The notes under the pieces are model-generated. The model was not told where the DNA came from. It ran no database searches and saw only the letters and a program-made list of their open reading frames with translations. A DNA stretch of 13,116 nucleotides from an uncultured Alphaproteobacteria bacterium (GTDB lineage: Bacteria > Pseudomonadota > Alphaproteobacteria > Micavibrionales > Micavibrionaceae): the NCBI GenBank assembly GCA_946480475.1, contig CAMLJM010000047.1:1-13116 (forward strand), given 5' to 3'. Both the position numbers and the translations under genes were made by a program. Of the stretch, positions 5,983-13,116 are shown piece by piece. How positions within the stretch are numbered: position 1 is the first letter of the stretch; every line of letters starts with the position of its first letter.

Positions 5983-6762
5983 TCAGAACTGCCTGCGCAC
6001 GAGATCAACGAGAGCCGCCGTTATAAGCAGGGCAGAAAACACGAGTCCCTGCGCCAGAATAAAACCCAGGCCTATATTTTCCGTGCCATATATCAGCCAG
6101 CTTGTCTGGGTCAGAAGATCAAGCCGCGGGATAATCAAAGAAATAAATTTTAATAAAAACGCTAATCCCTTCATGATAGGCGCCGTTGTCAGGCCCGACA
6201 TGACAATACCCAGCAATATGCCAATCGTCCGTGATAGAACATAGAACCCCATCACAGTCATGGCGGACGTTGAAGCGCTGGGAAGCACCATGGAAAAAAA
6301 CAACGCCGCATTGACCATGATCATCAATTCACACATCAAGCTGATGCCCCATAGCACATGGCCAATGCCGAATGTAATGGGGGCCGCCAAGTAAACGGCT
6401 AGCAGGCACGCCGCCGCCAATACCGCCGCAATCAATGAAAATGCCAGAGCGTGAGAAACTATAAAGCCTGTGCGGCTTACGGGGCGCGACAACAGGTAAT
6501 CAACGTCCTTATTATCAAAGGAGCGTCTTATAAAAAAAACGCAGAACAAGACGAGTCCCAAGACAGAGAAAATACGCAACCCCGCTGCGGAAAAAACCAG
6601 TACGAATTGATATTTCTCAATATATGCAGCTGTACCTAAAAAGACGGACAATGCCGTACCCAGCGCAATCATGACCAGCAAAGCAATAATCAACCGGTCG
6701 CGTATAGCGGCAGCCAGAACATATTTTACAGTGGGCCAGGAAATGATATTCAACGTATTCAC
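5983..6762 (-). CDS. ABC-2-type transporter permease
   Basis: This 259-residue protein is very hydrophobic, with about six membrane helices. A cytoplasmic segment after the second helix reads RRSFDNKDVDYLLSRPVSR. This corresponds to the ABC-2 family pattern of an acidic region followed by LLS-R-P-ysR, in the coupling region that contacts the ATPase. The family exports lipids, polysaccharides, drugs or peptides, and the substrate here cannot be told. The start is a GTG at 6762 with GGAAG five bases upstream. It is the first gene of a cluster with the unknown anchored protein and the AraC-type regulator. No ATP-binding subunit is encoded beside it: the upstream neighbour is the pilus secretin behind a strong terminator. 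The ATPase must therefore lie elsewhere. Confidence 0.78.
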   Translation of the reverse strand: MNTLNIISWPTVKYVLAAAIRDRLIIALLVMIALGTALSVFLGTAAYIEKYQFVLVFSAAGLRIFSVLGLVLFCVFFIRRSFDNKDVDYLLSRPVSRTGFIVSHALAFSLIAAVLAAACLLAVYLAAPITFGIGHVLWGISLMCELMIMVNAALFFSMVLPSASTSAMTVMGFYVLSRTIGILLGIVMSGLTTAPIMKGLAFLLKFISLIIPRLDLLTQTSWLIYGTENIGLGFILAQGLVFSALLITAALVDLVRRQF

Positions 6763-6779
6763 CTTTACTTCCGGTACTT

Positions 6780-6817
6780 TATAAAATCATCCCGGCAAAA
6801 GCCGGGATGATTTTATA
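6780..6817. terminator. Strong bidirectional terminator hairpin after the secretin gene
   Basis: A perfect 17-bp stem (6780-6796 with 6801-6817) has an AAAA loop on the plus strand. A GC-rich top (CCCGGC/GCCGGG) sits over an AT-rich base ending in ATTTTATA on both strands. It begins 19 bases after the secretin stop on the minus strand and would end the pilus operon. It lies only 18 bases before the GTG of the permease gene. Confidence 0.85.
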
Positions 6818-6835
6818 TCTCATATTATAAACAGC

Positions 6836-8725
6836 TTACAGATCCAGCGGGCGACGATCACCTGAGAAGCGCTTATAAAGATCCTTGTCCATGGGCGTAA
6901 TTGTTTTGCCTTCAGCATCAATGATGGTTGCCTTAAGGAAGATAACCAGCTCTGTTTTCTGAATACGGTCTGTATGGTTCTTAAACGCGTTACCAAGAAT
7001 AGGAATTTCAGATAAAACCGGAACGCCACGTTCTGTGCCTTCGGCACGATCCTGAAGCAATCCCCCCATTACGACAGCCTGACCGGAACCGACTTTAATA
7101 ATAGAATCCATTTCCTGAACATTCACAATAGGAATATTGGAGGTAATGTCAGCCCCTGCCCCTGCCGCAATAAATGCTACGCCAGGATCTTCTCTAAACC
7201 CTGTAATGCGCGTGACAGTCGGACGCACAGCCATAGATACCGTTTGATCATCCAGATTGATAGAAGGCTGCACGTTGATCAAAACACCTTCCGGAACGTT
7301 ACGAATTTCAGAATCTACAGTTGTCTGCGTGCCAGCATCTGTGGTTGACACATCGATATCCAGTTCGAAATAAACTTCGTTTGTCGCAACGTTCAGAGCG
7401 GCAGACTGATTATTCAGCACCGTTAAACGCGGGCTGGCCAAGGCATGAACGGTACCAAAACGGGAGAGCGCATCTACGACAGCAGAAACATCGTTGTTTG
7501 AAATGCTAAGACGGAAATTTGCATCAGGAGTTAACTCATTATCCAGGAACGGACGAGCCAAGGTTCCTCCATTTGCAAAACCGGCAGAAACATCGCCAAT
7601 TAAGGCCAGATCCGTTAGGTCAAGGTTCCCCCAGTCGATACCAGCGGCATACTCATCATTTAAACTGACTTCCATGACTTTGGCTTCGATAAGAACCTGC
7701 GCCGTTGTTGAGCGCTTTACCTCAGCCAGATAATCAGCAATTTGCTGCTGTTGACGTTCCGTAGCAATCACGGAAATCATGCCAGCCTGCTTATTGATAG
7801 AAAATGTATTCGTTTGCGCCGTAGCACCGCCCCCCGATGAAGACGAAGAGTCCACAGGCGGCAGCGGCGTTACCTGCAATGTCGCATTAGGCGGCTGGGT
7901 CTGCACCGTTGTTGTGCCATCCGGAGACTCTGTAACGACTGGCGCCACAGGCGCCGCTGTCGGCTCAACCGCCGTTATTTGCGGATCACCCGCACTGACC
8001 ATCTGGCCACTACCGGGCGTAACACCCAATATCTGAGCTAAGCCCGTCTCCATCTCAGCCCAGAAGTTCGCCTCACTGCTGGCCTCAGACACAAAGCTGG
8101 AACCTGTACCTGCGCCATCGCCGCTCACAACGGAAACATCATTCTTTACTGTGCTCTTGTTCGTGCGAACATAGCTCAGGTAATCAACCTTATAAGTTTT
8201 CTGATAAGGGAGGTCCAACTCGACGCGGACAGTATCTTCTTCGAACTTGTAACGCAGGCCTGCGATCTCGGAAATGCGCTTGATCACCATGTCAAAGGGA
8301 CGTTCACGCGCCGTAAAAATAATGGAACCCGTAATACGCGGATCAAGTTCGATATCGTAATCAGCCTGCTCAGCCAGTTCATAGAGTACATCCCGAAGCG
8401 GCACAGTCTGATTAACAGAAATGGAAACCAGCGGCATAGGCTTGATATTTTCGGAAGGCGTCGCCACATAAGATTGGAAATCAGGAATGGAATCCTTGTC
8501 AACGGTGGCTGATTTGTCACCCTCCTCTGTACGAGGCGCCAGCGCATCACGATAATCCTGGAAATCCAGGTGGGTTGATCTATCTGTCTTGAGCTGGTTA
8601 TCAACCAGATCACAGCCAGATAAGCCGATAGACGCTGCCAGCGATAAGGCCGTAGTACAGAGCATTCTGCCCCACTTAATTGTACGGGAAGCGGGAATAA
8701 CACCGCGCGCGATCTGTTCTGTCAT
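6836..8725 (-). CDS. mshL: Lipoprotein secretin, MSHA-type (MshL-like) or PilQ-like
   Basis: This is the outer-membrane channel of a type IV pilus. Numbered from the ATG at 8725 (629 residues), it has a signal peptide ending in LSGC with lipid-attachment C38, and a secretin N-terminal (STN-type) domain at about 100-175. A low-complexity Pro/Thr/Ser/Gly linker spans about 237-305. The secretin core spans about 315-605, with VEVS-like strands, the ASPRLTVLNNQ segment and the C-terminal signature VPVLSEIPILGNAFKN followed by TELVIFLKATII. A lipoprotein secretin of this size next to a TPR gene fits MshL better than PilQ, which has AMIN domains that are absent here. A TTG at 8743 would add six residues; neither start has a strong Shine-Dalgarno sequence. 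Residue +2 after C38 is aspartate. It is the last gene of the pilus operon and is followed by a strong terminator. Confidence 0.85.
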   Translation of the reverse strand: MTEQIARGVIPASRTIKWGRMLCTTALSLAASIGLSGCDLVDNQLKTDRSTHLDFQDYRDALAPRTEEGDKSATVDKDSIPDFQSYVATPSENIKPMPLVSISVNQTVPLRDVLYELAEQADYDIELDPRITGSIIFTARERPFDMVIKRISEIAGLRYKFEEDTVRVELDLPYQKTYKVDYLSYVRTNKSTVKNDVSVVSGDGAGTGSSFVSEASSEANFWAEMETGLAQILGVTPGSGQMVSAGDPQITAVEPTAAPVAPVVTESPDGTTTVQTQPPNATLQVTPLPPVDSSSSSGGGATAQTNTFSINKQAGMISVIATERQQQQIADYLAEVKRSTTAQVLIEAKVMEVSLNDEYAAGIDWGNLDLTDLALIGDVSAGFANGGTLARPFLDNELTPDANFRLSISNNDVSAVVDALSRFGTVHALASPRLTVLNNQSAALNVATNEVYFELDIDVSTTDAGTQTTVDSEIRNVPEGVLINVQPSINLDDQTVSMAVRPTVTRITGFREDPGVAFIAAGAGADITSNIPIVNVQEMDSIIKVGSGQAVVMGGLLQDRAEGTERGVPVLSEIPILGNAFKNHTDRIQKTELVIFLKATIIDAEGKTITPMDKDLYKRFSGDRRPLDL

Positions 8726-8782
8726 ATCCGTGAACTTATCCAAGTAGAACGTTAAAAAAGAAAATAACCGTGAGAAAAGAAA

Positions 8783-8797
8783 GTCCCGAATCGGGAC
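8783..8797 (-). terminator. Terminator-like hairpin between pilU and the secretin gene
   Basis: GTCCCG (8783-8788) pairs perfectly with CGGGAC (8792-8797) around a three-base loop. On the minus strand it is followed by TTTCTTTTCTC. It would end or attenuate transcription arriving from pilU before the secretin gene. The stem is only 6 bp, so termination may be partial. Confidence 0.5.
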
Positions 8798-8802
8798 GCC
8801 CC

Positions 8803-8845
8803 TGTGTACACAATTTATACCATAAAGTATGGCGGGGGCAAAACG
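8803..8845 (-). promoter_or_regulatory. Possible secretin promoter with palindromic sites
   Basis: On the minus strand TTGCCC (around 8841-8836) precedes TATAAA (8819-8814) by 16 bases, a plausible promoter in the 122-base gap between pilU and the secretin gene. Two palindromes overlap it: TGTGTACACA at 8803-8812, at the expected transcription start, and CCATAAAGTATGG at 8820-8832, in the spacer. The terminator-like hairpin at 8783-8797 lies just downstream. A promoter, operator and attenuator arrangement is inferred from position only. Confidence 0.3.
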
Positions 8846-8865
8846 AAGCCTTGAATCAGGCTCGC

Positions 8866-10008
8866 TTAACGATCTTCGGATATTTTTAGACCTGAAGTAT
8901 TGATAGCGCGCAGAACTTCTTTATTGGTTGCATCGCCTAGCTTGAGCTGTTGGATACGGATCTTAAGATCGCCGGGCTGGTCAGCCTGGCTAAGGGCCAT
9001 TTCCTCTGTAATCAACCCTTCCTTGTAAAGCCGTATCAAAGACTGATCAAAGCTGCACATGCCGAGCTGGTTGTTCTGCTCCATGACATCACGAATTTTC
9101 GTAATTTCACCTTTATGAATAAGCTCCCGCACCAGGCCTTGGTTCAGCATAATCTCAATGGCCAACGCCATTCCGCCCTTCGCCGCCGGGATCAGGCGCT
9201 GCGATATAATCGCCTTCAAATTGTTTGAAAGGTTCAGGCGAATTTGTGACGCATAGTCCTCAGGAAATAAATTCACAATTCTTTCAATAGATTGTGATGC
9301 GTTGTTCGTATGAAGCGTTGCGAGACACAAGTGACCCGTGTCAGCCGCCATCAAAGCCTGCTCCATGACTGTACGATCACGGATCTCACCTACCAGAATA
9401 ACATCCGGGCGTTGCCTCAGAACATTCTTTAGAGCCACCGAATAAGACTCTGTATCTACACCAACTTCTCGCTGAGTAATCACTGATTTCTTATGCTCAT
9501 GGAAATACTCGATCGGATCTTCGATCGTAACGATATGGCCCTGCTCGTGTGTATTACGGTAATCAATCATCGACGCCAATGTTGTCGACTTACCCGAGCC
9601 CGTCATACCTGTCACCAGAATGAGGCCGCGCTTCTCAACCGACAGACGCTCCAGCACCGGGGGCAAGGTTAATTCCGAAAAACTAGGGATCTTGGAAACA
9701 ATGCGGCGCAAAACCAAGGCTGGAAACTGACGCTGACGCAGGCAATTGACGCGGAAACGACCAAAACGCCCCACGTCCAATGACGTATTCAACTCCATCT
9801 GGGTTTCAAACTCGCGGCGCTGGCGGTTGGTCAGGATAGAGGCGATAATCTCATTCACCTCGTCTACCGTTAGAGGCTCGGGCCTGATAGGCTCAAGCGT
9901 ACCCTCGATACGCAAAGACGGCGGAAACCCAACCGTCAGGTACAGGTCACTGGCCTGCCTTTCATTCATAACCTGAAAGTATCGCAGTACGGCCGGTGCG
10001 CTGCTCAA
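8866..10008 (-). CDS. pilU: Type IV pilus retraction ATPase PilU
   Basis: PilU is a hexameric ATPase that works with PilT at the cytoplasmic base of the pilus to pull pilin subunits back into the membrane. In this 380-residue protein the PAS-like N-terminal domain (ASDLYLTVGFPPSLRIEG) is followed by Walker A GMTGSGKST at residues 134-142, an Asp box at 159-170 (IVTIEDPIEYFH), Walker B DVILVGE at 202-208 and a His box GHLCLATLH at 225-233. EHKKSVITQREVGVDTESY and a C-terminal LGMCSFDQSLIRLY segment favour PilU over PilT. The start appears to be a TTG at 10008 whose last two bases overlap the pilT stop (TTGA). GAGGGG lies about ten bases upstream. An internal ATG at 9969 would cut into the N-terminal domain. 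The gene is second in the pilT-pilU pair. Confidence 0.9.
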   Translation of the reverse strand: MSSAPAVLRYFQVMNERQASDLYLTVGFPPSLRIEGTLEPIRPEPLTVDEVNEIIASILTNRQRREFETQMELNTSLDVGRFGRFRVNCLRQRQFPALVLRRIVSKIPSFSELTLPPVLERLSVEKRGLILVTGMTGSGKSTTLASMIDYRNTHEQGHIVTIEDPIEYFHEHKKSVITQREVGVDTESYSVALKNVLRQRPDVILVGEIRDRTVMEQALMAADTGHLCLATLHTNNASQSIERIVNLFPEDYASQIRLNLSNNLKAIISQRLIPAAKGGMALAIEIMLNQGLVRELIHKGEITKIRDVMEQNNQLGMCSFDQSLIRLYKEGLITEEMALSQADQPGDLKIRIQQLKLGDATNKEVLRAINTSGLKISEDR

Positions 10009-11168
10009 AATGAATACCCCTCATCCTCTGCCGGCGCTGCGGCAGAACGTCCACCCTGCACTGAACGATTAGGCATTTTCTGAACCTTGGCCGAACCTTC
10101 GTCCGAGCCTTCTTCATCTTCTGGCGCCTCTTCTTCATCAGAAGTTTTCAGGAGAGCACGACGGGCTTCAGCGCGATCAACCAGACCAGCCTCAAGCAAT
10201 TGCTTGATAGCATCTTCCATGGTGATCATTCCGTAACGGGCGCCTGTTTGGATCATAGAGTACATTTGCGCGACCTGGTTCTCACGGATCAGGTTACGCA
10301 CAGCGTTGGTGCCGACCAGAATTTCGAACGCACCTACACGTCCGCCGCCCTCTGCCTTCTTAAGCAGTGTCTGTGAAACAACGCCCTGTAGCGAACTGGC
10401 CAACATAGCCCGAACCATCTCTTTGTCTCCTGTCGGGAAAACGTCGATAATACGGTCGATTGTCTTGGCCGCTGTATTCGAGTGCAACGTTCCAAAGACC
10501 AAGTGACCCGTTTCCGCAGCCGTCAACGCCAGAGAAATTGTTTCATGGTCACGCATCTCACCCACCAGAACAACGTCTGGATCTTCACGGAGCGCTGATT
10601 TCAAGGCACGCGCAAATGACTTTGTATCCGTTCCCAGCTCGCGGTGATTAACCAGGCTTTTTTTGGACGTATGGAAGAATTCAACAGGGTCTTCCACAGT
10701 AATAATATGGCGCGCCTCATTCTCATTGATGTAATTGATCAGCGAGGCCAGCGTTGTCGACTTACCTGAACCTGTTGGCCCCGTTACCAGCACAAGCCCT
10801 TTCTCCAGCTCAGCAAAACGCTTCATTACCTTTGGAAGCTCAAGGTCTTCCATTGTAGGGATCAGTGATGGAATGCTACGGAATACAGCAGCCGTTCCCG
10901 TACGCGTTGTAAAGATGTTCACACGGAAACGCGCCTTCTCACCAAACGCAATCGCGAAGTCGAGCTCCATATCGCGTTCGAAATCTGCACGCTGATCTTC
11001 GGTCATCACCGAATAAAGCATCGTGCGAATATCATCGCTGCGCAGCGGATCCGCCTTGATGCGTTTCAGGTCGCCGTGCGCGCGAATAATCGGCGGATTG
11101 TTGGGGCTTAAATGGAGATCCGAGGCATTGTTCTGCATCGTAAAAGCCAGAAGCTGGGTAATGTCCAA
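10005..11168 (-). CDS. pilT: Type IV pilus twitching motility ATPase PilT
   Basis: PilT powers pilus retraction. This 387-residue protein opens with the canonical MDITQLLAF and ASDLHLS, then has Walker A GPTGSGKST at residues 130-138, Asp box VEDPVEFFH at 158-166, Walker B DVVLVGE at 198-204 and His box GHLVFGTLH at 221-229. It keeps NAVRNLIRE at 288-296, which corresponds to the AIRNLIRE motif needed for retraction, and then YSMIQTGARYGM. The last 45 or so residues are an unusual acidic tail (SDEEEAPEDEEGSDEG) followed by a basic and Gly/Ala-rich end, longer than typical PilT of about 345 residues. The start is a TTG at 11168 with a strong GGAGG five bases upstream. The gene overlaps pilU by four bases and lies 116 bases after pilD. 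Confidence 0.95.
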   Translation of the reverse strand: MDITQLLAFTMQNNASDLHLSPNNPPIIRAHGDLKRIKADPLRSDDIRTMLYSVMTEDQRADFERDMELDFAIAFGEKARFRVNIFTTRTGTAAVFRSIPSLIPTMEDLELPKVMKRFAELEKGLVLVTGPTGSGKSTTLASLINYINENEARHIITVEDPVEFFHTSKKSLVNHRELGTDTKSFARALKSALREDPDVVLVGEMRDHETISLALTAAETGHLVFGTLHSNTAAKTIDRIIDVFPTGDKEMVRAMLASSLQGVVSQTLLKKAEGGGRVGAFEILVGTNAVRNLIRENQVAQMYSMIQTGARYGMITMEDAIKQLLEAGLVDRAEARRALLKTSDEEEAPEDEEGSDEGSAKVQKMPNRSVQGGRSAAAPAEDEGYSF

Positions 11169-11230
11169 AATGACCTCCGTCGGGAGCTAAAAAGGCAGGA
11201 AAACGTTCTATCTTAATGTTTTACCGGAAA

Positions 11231-11276
11231 ATTCCGAATGGAAGGTTAAAATTGCATCCCCCCTTCCAGCCGGAAT
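11231..11276 (-). promoter_or_regulatory. Intercistronic hairpin between pilD and pilT
   Basis: Within the 116-base gap after pilD, 11231-11245 and 11262-11276 are inverted repeats that match at 13 of 15 positions around a 16-base loop. On the minus strand the hairpin is followed by TTTCCGG, which is too poor in T for a convincing terminator. It may process or stabilise the transcript, or weaken readthrough into pilT. A weak TAAGAT -10-like box lies just downstream at about 11213-11208, but I would not call a promoter on it. Confidence 0.4.
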
Positions 11277-11284
11277 CTTATATA

Positions 11285-12115
11285 TTAGGATAACCCCGGA
11301 AACGCCCGGAGAAAAGGGCTTAAGACGCTGGAAAATAACGGTCCACGCAATAAAAGCAGCAGCAAAAAAGATGCTAGCAACGCAGGTCCGAAAGGAAACA
11401 CATCCTTCTTTGCATAAATCTTCCACATCAAGCCCAGAGCCACCCCCATCACCCCCGCTAATAGCATAAAAGCGGGCAATGCTGTAAATCCCAACCACAA
11501 GCCTGCCACGGCAAAGAATTTTACATCGCCCAAACCGAGAGCTTCGCGCCGGAATGCAAGGCGCCCGCCCCAAGCCAAGCCATACGCCAATCCACCGTAA
11601 AGCACGGACGAAAGCAAAGAGTGACCAAAATTAGTTAACTTTAAACTTGAAAAAATTTCCGCTTGGCTTTGAAAAAAAACATAAATCAATCCCAGAACAA
11701 AAAGTATTACTTGAAGCTGGTTAGGGAGAATAAGGTGCTCAAGATCAATAACCAGCATTGATATAATAAAAGGAACAGCCGCCAGCAGGATCATCCCTGA
11801 TGCAGAAAACCCCCATCCCGCATATACAAGCAAGCAACAGAACAACGTACAGAATTCAATGAGTGGATAACGTATGCCGATAGGATGATGGCAATACCGA
11901 CAGCACCCATGCAAACAAAGCCAGGATAGCAAGGGCACCAGATCCAGAACACCCAGCGTATGCCCGCAATGCGGGCAAGCAGATCTTTCCAGTTTTGCTG
12001 ATGACGCAATCCATGATTTACCCGATGGTATGCGCGCAATTATGGCCGTTGCAAAACTGCCAAGGCAGAGTCCCAGCGGAATGATGAGGAATAACCCTGC
12101 CAACCCTTCAGGCAT
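11285..12115 (-). CDS. pilD: Prepilin peptidase / N-methyltransferase PilD
   Basis: This is an inner-membrane aspartic protease of the A24 family that cuts the leader from type IV prepilins and methylates the new N-terminal phenylalanine. In this 276-residue protein the first helix carries GSFATAIIARIP, a variant of the usual GSFxNVxIxRxP. The cytoplasmic loop has the zinc-type pairs C47-x2-C50 and C72-x2-C75, and the two catalytic aspartates are D124 in IDLEHLILPN and D197 in GLGDVK. About eight hydrophobic segments and a normal length support a complete bifunctional enzyme. The ATG at 12115 is eight bases after the TPR gene stop, and the Shine-Dalgarno sequence is poor, so translational coupling is likely. 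The pilin-like protein encoded at 3164-3916 is an obvious substrate. Confidence 0.95.
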   Translation of the reverse strand: MPEGLAGLFLIIPLGLCLGSFATAIIARIPSGKSWIASSAKLERSACPHCGHTLGVLDLVPLLSWLCLHGCCRYCHHPIGIRYPLIEFCTLFCCLLVYAGWGFSASGMILLAAVPFIISMLVIDLEHLILPNQLQVILFVLGLIYVFFQSQAEIFSSLKLTNFGHSLLSSVLYGGLAYGLAWGGRLAFRREALGLGDVKFFAVAGLWLGFTALPAFMLLAGVMGVALGLMWKIYAKKDVFPFGPALLASFLLLLLLRGPLFSSVLSPFLRAFPGLS

Positions 12116-12123
12116 GGGAGATA

Positions 12124-13116
12124 TTAACCACGGCGCAGAACCGATAGACGGTCATATATACGTTCGCGAGGCACACTGCGGCTGTTGCCGTACATGACAT
12201 CCACCTCAAGGGCACGCTCATAGAACTGAATCGCCTGCGCACGGTTACCACCACGATCAGCGGCAATAGCCATATTGAACAGGTGTTGTGCATTGTTTGG
12301 CTCAAGCGTCGACGCAATGCCCAGATAACGCATAGCATCATCAAAATGACCCAACTCTGCATTGGTTACGCCTATTTGCGCAGCTATGCCTGCATTGTTA
12401 GGATGTTTCGAATAAAGCTCTAGCAAGCGGCGCAAGGCAATCTCAGGGTATTGCTTACGCACCAGCCCCATCATATTGACCAAAGCCTCGGTGCTGTTTG
12501 GCTTCAGGGCCAAAACTTCTTCATAGCTCTGAATAGCTGACTCATTCAGGCCCATATTCTGCTGAGCCACCGCACGCCCCATCAGGATGCGCGTATCACG
12601 TTTATTCTTCGCATAAAGCTGGTCGTACATCTCAAGCGCCGCATCATAACGTTGCAGCTTCAGGGCCCGGTTGGCAGATACCAATAAAGATTCCTGCGAA
12701 GTTTCATTCTTATCTTTAGTGACAACGACCATTTTGGACGCTGGCTCTAATACAGGATTGACCTCACGCGGACCGACACTGGTTGCCATGGCCCCCACGG
12801 GCACCTGAGACAATGAATCATAATACACATTTGACGCGACCTCAGGCTTTGCCGGAGTCGCAGGTGATGCCGAGACTTGACCATTAGCCGCACCCACATC
12901 TGAAGTAGGCGCCGGTTGGGTTTGCGTCACAGTTCTAGGTGGCATCTCCGGCGCTGCGGCATCCGGCACTTCCTGCACATTCATAACCGGAGGCACTGCG
13001 GCATCCGCCACAGACACGGGTGGCGCTTCCGCTGGCTGGTCAGCCGGTGGCGCTGGCACAAAAGTAGGTTCTGTTACTGCAATCGTATCTGCAGGAGCCG
13101 TAGCGGGCGGTGTTTC
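12124..13116 (-). CDS. Proline-rich tetratricopeptide-repeat protein of the pilus locus (5' end cut off)
   Basis: The reading frame is open to the right edge of the window, so the N-terminus is missing and 330 residues are visible. The first 115 or so are Pro/Ala/Thr/Val-rich and low in complexity, as in a periplasm-spanning linker. The remainder contains about five tetratricopeptide repeats: ANRALKLQRYDAALEMYDQL, then AVAQQNMGLNESAIQSYEEV, then a run through LVNMMGLVRKQYPEIALRRL, then GVTNAELGHFDDAMRYLGIA, and finally NMAIAADRGGNRAQAIQFYE with ALEVD. The layout of a Pro-rich linker followed by TPRs, next to an MshL-like secretin and PilD, resembles MshN of the MSHA pilus; a PilF/PilW-type pilotin role is less likely. 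A GTG at 13059 is available but is probably internal. It is the first visible gene of the operon. Confidence 0.75.
   Translation of the reverse strand, partial: ETPPATAPADTIAVTEPTFVPAPPADQPAEAPPVSVADAAVPPVMNVQEVPDAAAPEMPPRTVTQTQPAPTSDVGAANGQVSASPATPAKPEVASNVYYDSLSQVPVGAMATSVGPREVNPVLEPASKMVVVTKDKNETSQESLLVSANRALKLQRYDAALEMYDQLYAKNKRDTRILMGRAVAQQNMGLNESAIQSYEEVLALKPNSTEALVNMMGLVRKQYPEIALRRLLELYSKHPNNAGIAAQIGVTNAELGHFDDAMRYLGIASTLEPNNAQHLFNMAIAADRGGNRAQAIQFYERALEVDVMYGNSRSVPRERIYDRLSVLRRG

Noticed and set aside
6763..6835. TATAAT and TATAAA words upstream of the permease as promoter candidates
   Set aside because: No acceptable -35 box lies at 16-18 bases from any of them, and most fall within the terminator stem or next to the secretin stop.
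7700..8050. Possible frameshift or foreign insert in the secretin gene, suggested by the low-complexity stretch
   Set aside because: The frame is continuous and Pro/Thr/Ser-rich linkers between the N-domains and the secretin core are common; flanking domains are intact.

Overview
The window looks like chromosome of a Gram-negative proteobacterium of moderate GC content. The signs are an outer-membrane secretin made as a lipoprotein, a prepilin peptidase, PilT/PilU motor ATPases and a LeuB/LeuD pair. An alphaproteobacterium is my best guess from the protein character, but this is inference and I could not search. Several genes appear to start with TTG or GTG, supported by Shine-Dalgarno sequences in three cases.

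Left part (1-3150, plus strand): an HD-GYP-like phosphohydrolase gene with its own extended -10 promoter, then leuD and leuB for leucine biosynthesis. A small foreign-looking cassette of about 437 bp (1422-1858) sits between leuD and leuB. It carries one gene, a GxxExxY-family protein with a PD-(D/E)XK-like core, and is bounded by 36-bp inverted repeats. Each repeat contains three 10-bp-phased copies of CACNGAT. No transposase is present. After leuB come a palindromic interspersed-type repeat and a bidirectional terminator.

Middle (3164-6762, minus strand): a type IV pilin-like protein with its own promoter. Upstream of it in the transcription direction is a three-gene cluster: an ABC-2-type permease, a membrane-anchored protein of unknown function, and an AraC-family regulator with about seven membrane helices. 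No ABC ATPase gene lies beside the permease in the window. A strong bidirectional hairpin terminator (6780-6817) separates this cluster from the pilus operon.

Right part (6836-13116, minus strand): a type IV pilus / MSHA-like locus, transcribed right to left. It encodes a proline-rich TPR protein (cut by the window edge), prepilin peptidase PilD, PilT, PilU and an MshL-type lipoprotein secretin. PilD would process the pilin encoded at 3164-3916, the secretin would form the outer-membrane channel, and PilT/PilU would power retraction. The extension ATPase, inner-membrane platform and alignment proteins are not in the window and probably lie beyond the right edge.
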